This document shows, in pieces, positions 49,763 to 58,453 of a stretch of DNA of 58,666 nucleotides. Both the position numbers and the translations under genes were made by a program. Below the pieces are notes generated by a model, which was given only the letters and a program-made list of their open reading frames with translations, did no database searches and was not told the DNA's origin. Source of the DNA: DAOUBP01 sp034432655 (GTDB lineage: Bacteria; Chloroflexota; Anaerolineae; CG2-30-64-16); assembly GCA_034432655.1 (NCBI GenBank), contig DAOUBP010000105.1:1-58666 (forward strand), in the 5' to 3' direction. Numbering within the stretch: position 1 is the first letter of the stretch; every line of letters starts with the position of its first letter.

Positions 49763-51145
49763 TTAAAACTCGATGTTGCTCCGCTCTTTCACGCCGAACT
49801 TCGCCGGCGGCAGCCAGACGAAGACGGCGTTGATCAGGATGCCCACGATGGCCGAGAAAACGATGGCCGGGATGCCGTTCGGGAAGAGGACCGGGATCGG
49901 GAACGGGAAGAGGCCGTCTTTCAGGCCCAGGTTGCCGCCGATGCCCAGCACCAGGATCGTCGCGCCGATGGCCAGGTTCTTCGGATCGAACAGGTTGACC
50001 CGCTCGCTCTGGATCAGCGCGATGCCTTGCTTGCCGATGACGCCGAACAGATAGATCGCCAGGCCGCCGGTGACGGCCACCGGGATGGTGTTGACCAGCG
50101 CGGCCAGCTTGCCGATGAAGCCCAACAGGATGGCGATGCCGCCGGCCGCAAAGAGCACCGGCACCGAGTAGTTGCGGGTGATGGCCATCAGCGAGTTGTT
50201 CTCGCCGTAGTTCGTGCCGGCGCAGCCGCCCAGGAAGCCGGCCACCAGGTCGTCGGCCCCGTCGGCCACCAGGTTCAGGCCGATCAGGTTCTTGATAGAG
50301 GTCGGCTTGCGGCCCAGGTCTTTGGCGAGCTGGTCAATGTAGAGGCTCATCTGATACAGGTGTGCCGTGGATTCGGGGATGGTGGCGATGGCGATGAGCG
50401 CCACGCTGACGACCACCGACCAGGCCCGGGGATCGGTGAAGGCGGGGAAGGTGATGTTGGGCACGCGCACCCAGGCGGCCTGTCTGATCAGATCGAAGTT
50501 GACCAGCCCGAACGGGATAGAGATCAGATAGCCCACAATCGCGCCCAGCAAGATGGGCAACATCCCCAGCAGCCCTTTGCCCTGCAGGTAGACCGAAAAA
50601 GCGATGGTGACGAACAGCGTGATGAACGCTATCAGCCAGTTGGCCGACGCCATGTTCAGCGCCGCGCCGGAGAGGGCGATGCCGATGACGACGGCGACGG
50701 AACCGGTGATGACGGGGGGCAAGGCCTTATCCAGCGCCGCCTTGCCGATGCGCATGATCAGCAGGCCGACGAGGATCTCCAGGATGCCTGTGCCGACGAT
50801 GCCCACCTGGGCCAGGCGGACGCCGTCCGGACAGTAGAATTTGGTCGGGTCGTTGAAGCAATCGGGTGCATACAACGACATAACAGTGATGATAACTGTG
50901 ATGTAGCTGAAACTGGAGCCGTAATACATGGGGATACGGCGCCGGGAGACAAGCAAGGCGATGATGGTGCCCAGGCCGCTGGTCAGCAGGGTGACGCCGA
51001 CATCGAACTTGGTGAGAATGGCGACCAGGACGGTCGCCGGGAACATGGTCAGCACCTGCTGAAAGCCCAGGCTCAGCATGGCGCCGATGTTGGGAACATC
51101 ATCCGGCATATAGCCGAGAACGGCAGGTTTGTTTGCGACGGCCAT
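49763..51145 (-). CDS. NCS2 family purine/uracil permease
   Basis: The protein has 460 residues and about 14 membrane segments. FQQVLTMFPATVLVAILTKF near the start, ESTAHLYQ (IPESTAHLYQMS) in helix 8 and GGCAGTNYGENNSLMAITRN in helix 10 are the family's substrate-site and signature motifs. It probably brings in the substrate of the adjacent Mo-hydroxylase, such as xanthine or uracil. An AAGGAG lies before the ATG; 270 bp of leader upstream contain a palindrome but no riboswitch that I recognise. Confidence 0.9.
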   Translation of the reverse strand: MAVANKPAVLGYMPDDVPNIGAMLSLGFQQVLTMFPATVLVAILTKFDVGVTLLTSGLGTIIALLVSRRRIPMYYGSSFSYITVIITVMSLYAPDCFNDPTKFYCPDGVRLAQVGIVGTGILEILVGLLIMRIGKAALDKALPPVITGSVAVVIGIALSGAALNMASANWLIAFITLFVTIAFSVYLQGKGLLGMLPILLGAIVGYLISIPFGLVNFDLIRQAAWVRVPNITFPAFTDPRAWSVVVSVALIAIATIPESTAHLYQMSLYIDQLAKDLGRKPTSIKNLIGLNLVADGADDLVAGFLGGCAGTNYGENNSLMAITRNYSVPVLFAAGGIAILLGFIGKLAALVNTIPVAVTGGLAIYLFGVIGKQGIALIQSERVNLFDPKNLAIGATILVLGIGGNLGLKDGLFPFPIPVLFPNGIPAIVFSAIVGILINAVFVWLPPAKFGVKERSNIEF

Positions 51146-51208
51146 CTTGGGTTACTCCTTAGGACAACGTATAAAGGATTGGATGATTTGGGATGTACGA
51201 TGGACGGT

Positions 51209-51228
51209 CGGGGAGTGCCGACTCCCGA
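51209..51228. repeat. Palindrome with GTGCCGAC core
   Basis: gggagtgccgactccc (51211-51226) lies in the permease leader, next to degenerate gatttgggatgtacgatgg repeat wording. It is another small palindrome of the kind seen throughout the intergenic regions. Confidence 0.7.
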
Positions 51229-51415
51229 GAAGACGATCTGATCGGCGTGCTTCACCTCCTTCTCATGCGCTGTGTGGGGACTGGCCGGTACAGTTCAGCG
51301 TGCTGACTGCTCAATTCTAACACGAACTCCCGTTGTTTGCCCAACGTTTCCATAACGGGATTTCGACGCCGGATGAACATTTTCATCGCGCTGGCCGGGG
51401 CCGGCCTTTCCCCGC

Positions 51416-52663
51416 TCACTGAAACCCATACTCCTCCGCATACGCCACCAACGCGTCCTCAAAAGCGCTCATCGGCGCGGTGACGATGCCCGCACCCACC
51501 TGGCCGATCCCAGGTTCGCGGTGTGCGACACCCGTGTTCACCCGTGGGGGGATCCCCTTCTCCACCACCTTGCGGATGTCAATCCCGGTCGGCGTGCCGC
51601 GGAAGTCGAGCGGCGGCATGGTGAAGTACTTGTGTTCCGCATAGGTGATCTCGTACATGTCGAGGGTCGTGTGGACCGCATCGCGAGCCGTGCCGCCGAC
51701 GAAGGTGACGATGGCCGGCGCGGCGGCCATCGCAAACCCGCCGATACCGGCCGTCTCGGTGATCGTGCTGTCGCCGATGTCGGGGTTGGCATCCTTCTCG
51801 GAAAAGCCCGGGAAGTAGAGCGCCTTGACGATCCCGGCCGGCGCGGTGAACCAGCGGTCGCCCAGACCCGAGACGCGCAGGCCGAAGTCGGTGCCGTTGC
51901 GGGCCATGGTGGTGACGATGGTGCTGCCCTCGATGTTGTGGCCGGCGTCGGCCATGGTCTTGCACGCGGCCATGACCGGATTGAGCGGGGCCAGCTGGTT
52001 GTCGCCGAGGGTGCGCAGGATATCGGCCGCCACGTCCGTGTTCGGCGCAGCCTTGACGATGTGCGGGGCCAGGGCCTTCACGAAGAGGAGGGATGCCGCA
52101 GCCATGCGGTTGTGGCAGTCGTCGCCCATGTGCAGCGCCTGGGCGATCAGGCTGCGCAGATCGAGGCCGCCGCAGCGCTGGAGCGCCTCGTTGACCACCG
52201 GCGCCAGCACGTCGTTCAGCCAGCGCAGCCGTTCCAGCACCTCTTCGCTGTACGCGCCCATGCGCAGCACCTTGCCGCGGCCCTCGTTGACGTTGGAATA
52301 GGCGCGGTTGCCGTGGGTCCGATTCTCGACGATGTAGACCATCATCGAGGGGGAGATCAGCCCGGCCATGGGGCCGACGGCCGCGTGGTGGTGGCACGGC
52401 GCGAACTCGATCGCGCCCGAGCGGATCAGCGCCTCCGCGTCGTCCCAGCCCTGCGCCTTCCCTTCGAAGATCAGGCAGCCGACGGCCGCGCCCTTCATCG
52501 GCCCGGCCATGCGCTCCCACGTCACCGGGGGGCCGGCGTGCAACAGCAGGTTCTCCCGCATGCCGGGGATCACATCGCGCGCCCGCCCCAGGCCGATCAG
52601 CACCGGATGGGCCTCCATCATCCGTTCGACGGTGGTGCGATTGGCTTGTTCGATGTCTATCAT
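51416..52663 (-). CDS. DUF1116 family protein (AllG-like)
   Basis: The protein has 415 residues. DUF1116 proteins such as E. coli AllG (YlbE) act with AllF (FdrA) and AllH as oxamate carbamoyltransferase, which splits oxalurate to oxamate and carbamoyl phosphate in allantoin breakdown. Conserved pieces here include AIEFAPCHHHAAVGPMAGLI, MGDDCHNRMAAASL and GTDFGLRVSG. The start at 52663 follows AGAGGAC, a ribosome-binding site that is itself part of the 71-bp repeat upstream. FdrA is the upstream gene. No AllH-like (DUF2877) gene is in the window. Confidence 0.82.
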   Translation of the reverse strand: MIDIEQANRTTVERMMEAHPVLIGLGRARDVIPGMRENLLLHAGPPVTWERMAGPMKGAAVGCLIFEGKAQGWDDAEALIRSGAIEFAPCHHHAAVGPMAGLISPSMMVYIVENRTHGNRAYSNVNEGRGKVLRMGAYSEEVLERLRWLNDVLAPVVNEALQRCGGLDLRSLIAQALHMGDDCHNRMAAASLLFVKALAPHIVKAAPNTDVAADILRTLGDNQLAPLNPVMAACKTMADAGHNIEGSTIVTTMARNGTDFGLRVSGLGDRWFTAPAGIVKALYFPGFSEKDANPDIGDSTITETAGIGGFAMAAAPAIVTFVGGTARDAVHTTLDMYEITYAEHKYFTMPPLDFRGTPTGIDIRKVVEKGIPPRVNTGVAHREPGIGQVGAGIVTAPMSAFEDALVAYAEEYGFQ

Positions 52664-52677
52664 GGTGTCCTCTTTTG

Positions 52678-52920
52678 GGCCACGGATTTCACGAATTGAC
52701 ACGAATTCTTGGCCACGGATTTCACGAATTGACACGAAGAAGTATTCGTGCAATCCGTGCCATTCGCGGTGTCCTCTTTTCGGCCACGGATTTCACGAAT
52801 TGACACGAAGGAGTATTCATGCAATCAGTGCCATTCGCGGTGTCCTCTTTTCGGCCACGGATTTCACGGATTGACACGAAGGAGTATTCGTGCAATCCGT
52901 GCCATTCGTGGCTATCCTTT
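52678..52920. repeat. 71-bp direct repeats carrying a ribosome-binding site
   Basis: One truncated copy (52678-52710), two full 71-bp copies (52711-52781, 52782-52852) and a fourth reaching into the FdrA stop codon (52853-52920). Units begin ggccacggatttcacgaatt and end ggtgtcctctttt. On the minus strand each unit end reads AAAAGAGGACACC, the same sequence that stands before the DUF1116 start codon. Confidence 0.93.
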
Positions 52921-54636
52921 CTTCATCCGTGCCAGGATCCCCATCAGTTTTTCATTGCCCCCCGCGGGCGGCCGCCAGTCCACATGGAGCGCCTGCGCCC
53001 CTTGCGCGATCAGGTTTTCGGCGAACGACTCCAGGCCGACGTTGATGGCCGCAAGCGGGCGCTGCAAGACGGCGAGGTCCACGGGAGCCGGCCGCTGGCC
53101 GGGCGCGGGCGGCGGGTTGAGCGCGCGCAGGAGGCGGCCGGCATGGCGCACGGCGGCCTCGTTGCTGGTCTCGACCCAGGCGCCCGCGTTTCTGAGCTGC
53201 TCGATCTGGCCGTTGAGGTTCTGCGGGTCTTCATCGGTGCCGGTGACGACCGCGACGACCTCCAGGTGGCGGCCGGCGGCCCCGGCGAGCGCCTTGGCTT
53301 GGGCGATGGCAGGGGCCAGCTCGGCCGCGGGGTTCGGGTGCGCGCCGTAGCCCAGCACCACGTCGAGCAGGATCACCGCGACCTCGGGATCGGCGGCCTC
53401 TTGCAGCAGGCGGCGGATGCGCAGGTCGTTGTCCAGCATCGGGTGCAGGCGGCCCACGGTGAACTCGTCCTCGCCCAGGTCAACGATGGTGTGCTCCCGG
53501 CTGACCAGCGAGTTGGGGAGGCGGTCGGCCTTATCCAGCGGCGCGTTGGCCCACACGCGAGGGACGTAGTCGCGCAGGATGTGCTGGGCCTCGTAGGCCA
53601 GCGTGCCGCCGGAGAAGAGGCCGCGCAGGGAGCGTTGGCCGGGCGCGAAAGGCTTGGGATATTGGGTATTAGGGATTGGGGATTGGGCAGCGGACGTTGT
53701 CAGTTCCACGGCCAGCCGCGCCGCGTCGTCCAGGCCGGTGGCAAAGTGGAGGTTCTCGATCTGTCGCGCTGTGGTCGCGTGGCCGACGAAGGCGACCACC
53801 ACCGGCTTGCCGGCGTCGCGCGCCAGGGCCAGCACCTCCTCGGCCACCCTCGGCGCAGGCGGCTTGGAGACGAGGACGATCACCCGCGTCTCGGGATCGC
53901 GCGCCAGCAAATCAATCCCCTGCCGGAAGGTGATCGCGCCCACCTGCTCGCTCAGGTCGCGGCCGCCGGTGCCGATGCCGTGCGTGATCCCGCCGCCAAG
54001 CTGGTGGATGCGGGAGGTGACCTGTTGCAGGCCCGTCCCAGCCGCGGCGACCACGCCGATCGGCCCCCGGCGCACCTTGTTGGCGAAGCCCAGGCCGATC
54101 CCGCCGATGAGCGCGGTGCCGCAATCGGGCCCCATCACCAGCAGGCCCCTGGCCGCCGCGGTCTGCTTCAGGCCGATCTCTTCCTCCAGCGGCACGTTGT
54201 CGCTGAAAAGGAAGACGTGCCTGCCCAGCCGCACCGCCTCGTGCGCCACCCCCGCCGCATAACGGCCCGCCACCGAGATCAACACCCAGGCGGCATCGGG
54301 CAACAGGGCGGCCGCGGTCTCCACGCTGCGAGGTCGGTGTTCCGCTTCAAGGCCGGCCCGCTTGCGTGCCAGGAGGTCGTCCACGCGAGCCAGGGCGTTC
54401 CGCGCAGCAGCCTCATCTTCGGCTTTGACCACGATCAGCAGGTCATCGGGCCGGGCATCCTCCGCTTCGGGCGTCAGCAGGCCGCTTGCCGCCAGGAGTT
54501 CCTTGTTGGCCGGGGTGCCCAGGACCACGCCGGCGTCCCGCACACCAGGAAGGTCGGCCAGTGACCGCTGCAAAAGCATGAGGACGATGGAGTCGTAGTA
54601 AGTCCCGCGACGGATGTCAACCAGGGTTGCGGGCAT
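52912..54636 (-). CDS. fdrA: FdrA family acyl-CoA-synthetase-like protein (AllF-like)
   Basis: The protein has 574 residues. The N-terminal part opens MPATLVDIRRGTYYDSIVLM, and the middle has the succinyl-CoA-synthetase-like GPDCGTALIGGIGLGFANKV and GTGGRDLSEQVGA. In E. coli FdrA is AllF, part of the oxamate carbamoyltransferase; here only the AllG-like partner is present. A foreign loop (AAQSPIPNTQYPKPFAPGQ) is coded by a gggatattgggtatt-type repeat at about 53650-53690. GCGAGGTG lies before the ATG. The last codons are provided by the 71-bp repeat. Confidence 0.85.
   Translation of the reverse strand: MPATLVDIRRGTYYDSIVLMLLQRSLADLPGVRDAGVVLGTPANKELLAASGLLTPEAEDARPDDLLIVVKAEDEAAARNALARVDDLLARKRAGLEAEHRPRSVETAAALLPDAAWVLISVAGRYAAGVAHEAVRLGRHVFLFSDNVPLEEEIGLKQTAAARGLLVMGPDCGTALIGGIGLGFANKVRRGPIGVVAAAGTGLQQVTSRIHQLGGGITHGIGTGGRDLSEQVGAITFRQGIDLLARDPETRVIVLVSKPPAPRVAEEVLALARDAGKPVVVAFVGHATTARQIENLHFATGLDDAARLAVELTTSAAQSPIPNTQYPKPFAPGQRSLRGLFSGGTLAYEAQHILRDYVPRVWANAPLDKADRLPNSLVSREHTIVDLGEDEFTVGRLHPMLDNDLRIRRLLQEAADPEVAVILLDVVLGYGAHPNPAAELAPAIAQAKALAGAAGRHLEVVAVVTGTDEDPQNLNGQIEQLRNAGAWVETSNEAAVRHAGRLLRALNPPPAPGQRPAPVDLAVLQRPLAAINVGLESFAENLIAQGAQALHVDWRPPAGGNEKLMGILARMKKG
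53650..53695. repeat. Simple-repeat insert in the fdrA gene
   Basis: ttgggatattgggtattaggg-type units are read in frame on the minus strand as SPIPNTQYPKP between a conserved helix and the GLFSGG loop. Confidence 0.85.
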
Positions 54637-54730
54637 CGGCACCTCGCTGTTGACAGATCGGTTGAGCGCGACAAAAGTGTAACATGACAACAGGCTGGTG
54701 TCAACGTGCAAAAGTACTACAAACCCGGCA

Positions 54731-55921
54731 CTAAATAACGCCCTGGGCGCGCAACGCAGCGATAGCCTCAGTCGTGTAGCCCAGGCTTGTCAACACCTCT
54801 TCGGTGTGTTGCCCCAGGGTTGGCGGCGGCAGGCGATAGCTGACGGGAGTATCGCTCAGGTGCACGGGGTTGCCCAGCGAACGCACCGGGCCGGCCGTGG
54901 CATGGATTTGTTCCACGATCATGCCGCGGGCGATGACCTGCGGGTCGTTGAGAGCTTCATCAACCTCGTTGATGGGGCCGCACGGGATGTCGGCCGCGCG
55001 CAGCCGGTCCAGCCAGTAGCCGGCATCCTGCGTGGCGAAAATCTGTTCCAAAAGCGGGATCAGCTCGTTCCGATGCTGGAGCCGATCCGCGTTGGTGGTG
55101 AAGCGCGGGTCGCGGCCGATCGTGTCGGCGATGTCCAGCGCCTGACAGAAGCGTTCCCACAGCCGCTCCGACCCTACCGCGACGATCACGTATTTGTCGC
55201 GAGCCCGGAACGGCTGGTAGGGAACGATGGTCTGATGTGCGTTGCCGATCTTTGGCGGCCGCTGGCCGGTGGCGAAGTAGGCGCCGGCCACGTGCGTCAA
55301 CCACGCAACCTGGCCATCGAGCAGCGCCATGTCCAGGAATTGGCCCCGCCCCGTCTGCCCGCGCGCCAGCAACGCGGCCAGGATGCCGATGACGCTGTAG
55401 ACGCCGCAGGTGGCATCGCTGAGCGGGATAGGGTAGCGCAGCGGGCCGGAGCCCGGCTCGCCGGTCAGCGCCATCAAGCCGGAGCGCGCCTGCGCCACCA
55501 CGTCGAACCCGCCCTGGCCTGCGTCCGGCCCGGTCATGCCGAAGCCACTGATGGCGCAGTAGATCAGCCGGGGGTTGATGCGCTGCAACGTCTCGGGGTC
55601 GGCGGCCAGCCTGCGCAGGGAATCCAGGCTGGGCTGGTTAACCACAAAGACATCGGCCTGCGCGATCAGCCGATGCAGGATGGCCTGCGCCTCGGGGTGT
55701 TTCAGGTTGAGGGTCAGGCTGCGCTTGTTGCGGTTGACGCTGAGGAAGTAGGCGCTTTCGCCGTCCACGCGTGGCGGCGCCCAGCCGCGCGCCATATCCC
55801 CTACGCCGGGCCTTTCGATCTTGAGCACGTCGGCGCCCAGGTCGCCCAGCATCATGGTGCAGAACGGCCCGGCCAACGCCTCGGTCATGTCTACGACGCG
55901 AACGCCATCGAGCGGCTGCAT
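54731..55921 (-). CDS. CaiB/BaiF family CoA-transferase
   Basis: The protein has 396 residues. PLDGVRVVDMTEALAGPFCTMMLGDLGADVLKIE is the typical opening and D169 (IPLSDATCG) matches the catalytic aspartate of the family. Such enzymes swap CoA between two carboxylic acids. Substrate identity is not visible. It lies 94 bp from fdrA on the same strand, between FdrA and the MFS transporter, and so may activate a product of the same pathway. Confidence 0.9.
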   Translation of the reverse strand: MQPLDGVRVVDMTEALAGPFCTMMLGDLGADVLKIERPGVGDMARGWAPPRVDGESAYFLSVNRNKRSLTLNLKHPEAQAILHRLIAQADVFVVNQPSLDSLRRLAADPETLQRINPRLIYCAISGFGMTGPDAGQGGFDVVAQARSGLMALTGEPGSGPLRYPIPLSDATCGVYSVIGILAALLARGQTGRGQFLDMALLDGQVAWLTHVAGAYFATGQRPPKIGNAHQTIVPYQPFRARDKYVIVAVGSERLWERFCQALDIADTIGRDPRFTTNADRLQHRNELIPLLEQIFATQDAGYWLDRLRAADIPCGPINEVDEALNDPQVIARGMIVEQIHATAGPVRSLGNPVHLSDTPVSYRLPPPTLGQHTEEVLTSLGYTTEAIAALRAQGVI

Positions 55922-55953
55922 AGATTCTCCCTTGAGAATGGGGGGCGCCAGAA

Positions 55954-56087
55954 TTCACCGCGGAGACGCAGAGAACGCGGAGATTCCTTGATCAGGGTCT
56001 CTGCGATCTCTACACCTCCACGGTGAGGCGGATTTTCTCCACAACAACAAACCATAACTCATAAACAGTTTCTTGCGAGTCTCAAGG
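55954..56087. repeat. Intergenic simple-repeat wording
   Basis: caccgcggagacgcagagaacg and later tctctgcgatctctac are degenerate inverted wording around the gap between the CoA-transferase and MFS genes. It resembles the GACGCGG units at 1-304. No gene is present. Confidence 0.6.
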
Positions 56088-56088
56088 A

Positions 56089-57294
56089 TCAAGCGCGGGT
56101 GTCGCTCAGCCTGGGCAGGTCGCGGCCGAACAGGACGAAGAACAGGGTGCCGGCGGCCCCGCAGGCCGCAGCCACCAGGAAATTCACCTGGGGCGAGATG
56201 GTCCATAGCCAGGCGCCGCCGAACGCGGCAAACGAAACGATCACATCGCGCAAGAGGTAGTAGAGCCCGAACATGGCGGCCTTTCGATCCTCCGGCGCCA
56301 GGTCCATGATGAGCGCCTTGCGGGTCGGCTCGCCGAACTCCTTCAGCCCGCGCACGATGAACGCGACGACCAGCATCCAGAAGGAATGCGAGATCAGCAG
56401 GAAGATCGGGAACAGCGTGAAGTTCAGGAAGGTGATCGCCACGAACGGCTTCTTGCCGCTGCGGTCCGCCAGGTAGGCCACTGGGATGTACACCAACATA
56501 GCGGTGGCCATCTCGATGGCCGTGAGCAGCCCGAACTGCACCGAAGAGACCCCGACGATCTTCATGGCGTACACGACCGCGAAGGCATAGGGGATCTGTT
56601 CGCAGAAGCGCACCAGGATGTCGGAGATCAACAAGTTGCGCAGATCGGCCGACATGTAGCGGGCCAGCCGCAGCGGGTTGCCTTCGGCCTGGCCGTTCTC
56701 CCGCCGGTCCTCGATGAAGCGCTGCTGGAAGACGAGCGCGACGGCCGCCAGGATCATCGCCAGGCCGAAGGCCAGGCGCACGCCGTCCCGTTCACCGAAG
56801 CGGGCGATCAGCAGGCCGCCGATCACCGGGCCCAGGGCCATCGGAATGCGGCGGATGAGCGAATGCATTGAGACGCCCATCGTCCGCTTGTTCTTGGGCA
56901 ACACGGTGGCGACCAGGCTCATCGTGGCGGGCAACGAGAGCGCGTCCCACGAGATGAAGAAGAAGGCGCCCAGGATCACCGCCTGCCAGGACGGGATGAG
57001 GATGACGATTGCATAGCCGACCATGGACACCAGGTTGAACACCGCCAGGGCGCGCTTGTAGCCCAGGCGGTCGCTCAGATAGCCGCCCGGGTACGAGTAG
57101 AGCGCGCTGAGCAGGTTGTCCAGGGCGTTCAGCAGGCCGATGACATAGGCCCCGCCGCCCAACGCGAGGATGTAGATCGGCAGGAAGCGCTCGCCCAGTT
57201 TTTCGCCCATGCCCACCAGGATGACCATGGTGAGCATCGCGACGACGCTGCGGCGCAGGCCAAAGAAATCGAGCGCGCGACGAGCTGGGGTCAC
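56089..57294 (-). CDS. Major facilitator superfamily transporter
   Basis: The protein has 401 residues and about 12 membrane segments. The cytoplasmic loop motif GGYLSDRLGYKRALA after the second helix and YLADRSGKKPFVA between helices 8 and 9 are MFS signatures. I prefer the GTG at 57294, which has AGAGGACCGGTC before it and follows the cyclase stop; ATGs at 57339 and 57324 would overlap the cyclase and lack a ribosome-binding site. It may transport the substrate or product of the adjacent enzymes. Confidence 0.88.
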   Translation of the reverse strand: MTPARRALDFFGLRRSVVAMLTMVILVGMGEKLGERFLPIYILALGGGAYVIGLLNALDNLLSALYSYPGGYLSDRLGYKRALAVFNLVSMVGYAIVILIPSWQAVILGAFFFISWDALSLPATMSLVATVLPKNKRTMGVSMHSLIRRIPMALGPVIGGLLIARFGERDGVRLAFGLAMILAAVALVFQQRFIEDRRENGQAEGNPLRLARYMSADLRNLLISDILVRFCEQIPYAFAVVYAMKIVGVSSVQFGLLTAIEMATAMLVYIPVAYLADRSGKKPFVAITFLNFTLFPIFLLISHSFWMLVVAFIVRGLKEFGEPTRKALIMDLAPEDRKAAMFGLYYLLRDVIVSFAAFGGAWLWTISPQVNFLVAAACGAAGTLFFVLFGRDLPRLSDTRA

Positions 57295-57304
57295 GACCGG
57301 TCCT

Positions 57305-58177
57305 CTATTGCCGTGATAGGGCATTGATCCGTTCGACATGCGCGGGATTGTAGGCGTCGCCGAAGCGGGTGACCGGCAGGGTCGCCTTGAGCTTCATCAG
57401 CTCCTCGTACTCGTCGTCGTCCACGAACGCGACGCAGCGGCCGATGCTGCTCTCGCCGTCCACGAAGCGCCAGGGGAAGAAGCCCACGGTGACGCGACGG
57501 TTCAGAAGCAGGTCAATCTCGCCGCCGATGCATTCCGCGTGGATGATGTGGTCGGGGAACATCTCGATGTGCATGAGCTGATATTTGGACTCATCGAAGC
57601 GCTCTTCCAGGCTGACGCCGTACTTCTTGCGGAAGTGTGCGTCCGCCTCTTTAGCCTGCCGCGGCATCCACTGGCGGATGATGGTGTTCATCGGGTGGTC
57701 GGCGCTGCCGCAGTCCACGCCGATCCATTTGATACCCTTGCGTTTGGCCCAGAGCGCGAACTCGCGGTCGGGGCCGGGATGCTGCACCATGTAGCGGACC
57801 TCGTCGGCGGTGGGCATGTCCCAGCCGAAATGATGATACCCGGTGTGGATGATCAGGATGTCGCCCTGGCGCACCTCGACGCGCTCTTCGACCATCTCGG
57901 GCGTGTAGATGTCGTAGTTGCCGCAGGCGTCGGAGAGGTCAACGATGGCCGCCGGGCCGACCAGGAAATCCATGTCCAGGCTGGCGATGTCTTTGCCCGG
58001 GGTAAAGAAGTGTATCTCGCCGTCCAGGTGCGTCCCGAGATGGTTCGAGTGGGTCAACAGCTGTCCGTTGGCACCGTTGGGCGCCAGCCGCTTGAAGTAC
58101 TTCACCTGCAGCGGCTCATACGTGGGCCAGGCCGGCGTGCCGATCCCCAACGGGATGGTGAGATCAATGATTTTCAT
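57305..58177 (-). CDS. Cyclase-family metal-dependent hydrolase
   Basis: The protein has 290 residues. The HLGTHLDGEIHF motif near residues 46-57 provides the metal ligands typical of the family that includes kynurenine formamidase and isatin hydrolase. AGGTGGTA-type ribosome-binding (AAGGAGGTAATC) precedes the ATG. It leads a minus-strand operon with the MFS transporter, CoA-transferase, FdrA and DUF1116 proteins, with a promoter at 58257-58286. It probably opens an amide or imide ring, which fits catabolism of a nitrogen heterocycle; the exact substrate is not shown. Confidence 0.88.
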   Translation of the reverse strand: MKIIDLTIPLGIGTPAWPTYEPLQVKYFKRLAPNGANGQLLTHSNHLGTHLDGEIHFFTPGKDIASLDMDFLVGPAAIVDLSDACGNYDIYTPEMVEERVEVRQGDILIIHTGYHHFGWDMPTADEVRYMVQHPGPDREFALWAKRKGIKWIGVDCGSADHPMNTIIRQWMPRQAKEADAHFRKKYGVSLEERFDESKYQLMHIEMFPDHIIHAECIGGEIDLLLNRRVTVGFFPWRFVDGESSIGRCVAFVDDDEYEELMKLKATLPVTRFGDAYNPAHVERINALSRQ

Positions 58178-58256
58178 GGCTGATTACCTCCTTGAACTTG
58201 TACAGGAACGGCAGCTACAACAGCCGACGTGACGGATGTTGTGTAAGCATGGCCAC

Positions 58257-58286
58257 AGTATAGCATCAGATGCACGGGGTGAGCAA
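58257..58286 (-). promoter_or_regulatory. Promoter of the cyclase-MFS-CoA-transferase-fdrA operon
   Basis: Read on the minus strand: TTGCTC (58281-58286), an 18-bp spacer, TATACT (58257-58262) with TGC just before the -10. Confidence 0.65.
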
Positions 58287-58318
58287 GTGAAATGGTGGCG
58301 CGCCGCCGCGGCGGGCAT

Positions 58319-58347
58319 TTGACAAAGACGCACTGTCTCGGTAAACT
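58319..58347 (+). promoter_or_regulatory. Promoter of an orphan transcript
   Basis: TTGACA (58319-58324), a 17-bp spacer and TAAACT (58342-58347), with no gene following. A terminator-like hairpin lies about 60 bp downstream. Confidence 0.65.
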
Positions 58348-58353
58348 GCCGCT

Positions 58354-58453
58354 TCAAACAAAAGCCATCGTCGCTGAACCCCACTGACGGAACTCTGGCG
58401 CAACGAAGCCTTCTGGTGGACGCAGGTTGCCTGCGGCCCAGAGGGCTTTTTTT
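58354..58453 (+). ncRNA. Candidate small RNA or attenuator leader of unknown class
   Basis: A predicted 100-nt transcript runs from the promoter at 58319-58347 to a hairpin (AGCCTTCTGG / CCAGAGGGCT with one G:T pair) and seven Ts. A second internal arm, CTCTGG at about 58394, could pair with the same CCAGAG, giving a competing fold. CGCAGGTTGCCTGCG is a further perfect hairpin. I recognise no known riboswitch or small RNA family. No gene follows before the window ends. Confidence 0.45.

Noticed and set aside
51073..51255. Small frame starting in the permease leader near a strong AAGGAGG
   Set aside because: The Shine-Dalgarno overlaps its GTG start, and it runs out of frame into the permease. 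I saw no conservation.
49565..52920. CRISPR array (repeats at 49565-49740 or 52678-52920)
   Set aside because: Neither has unique spacers between conserved repeats: one is an 8-bp degenerate tandem repeat and the other a head-to-tail 71-bp repeat. No cas gene is near.
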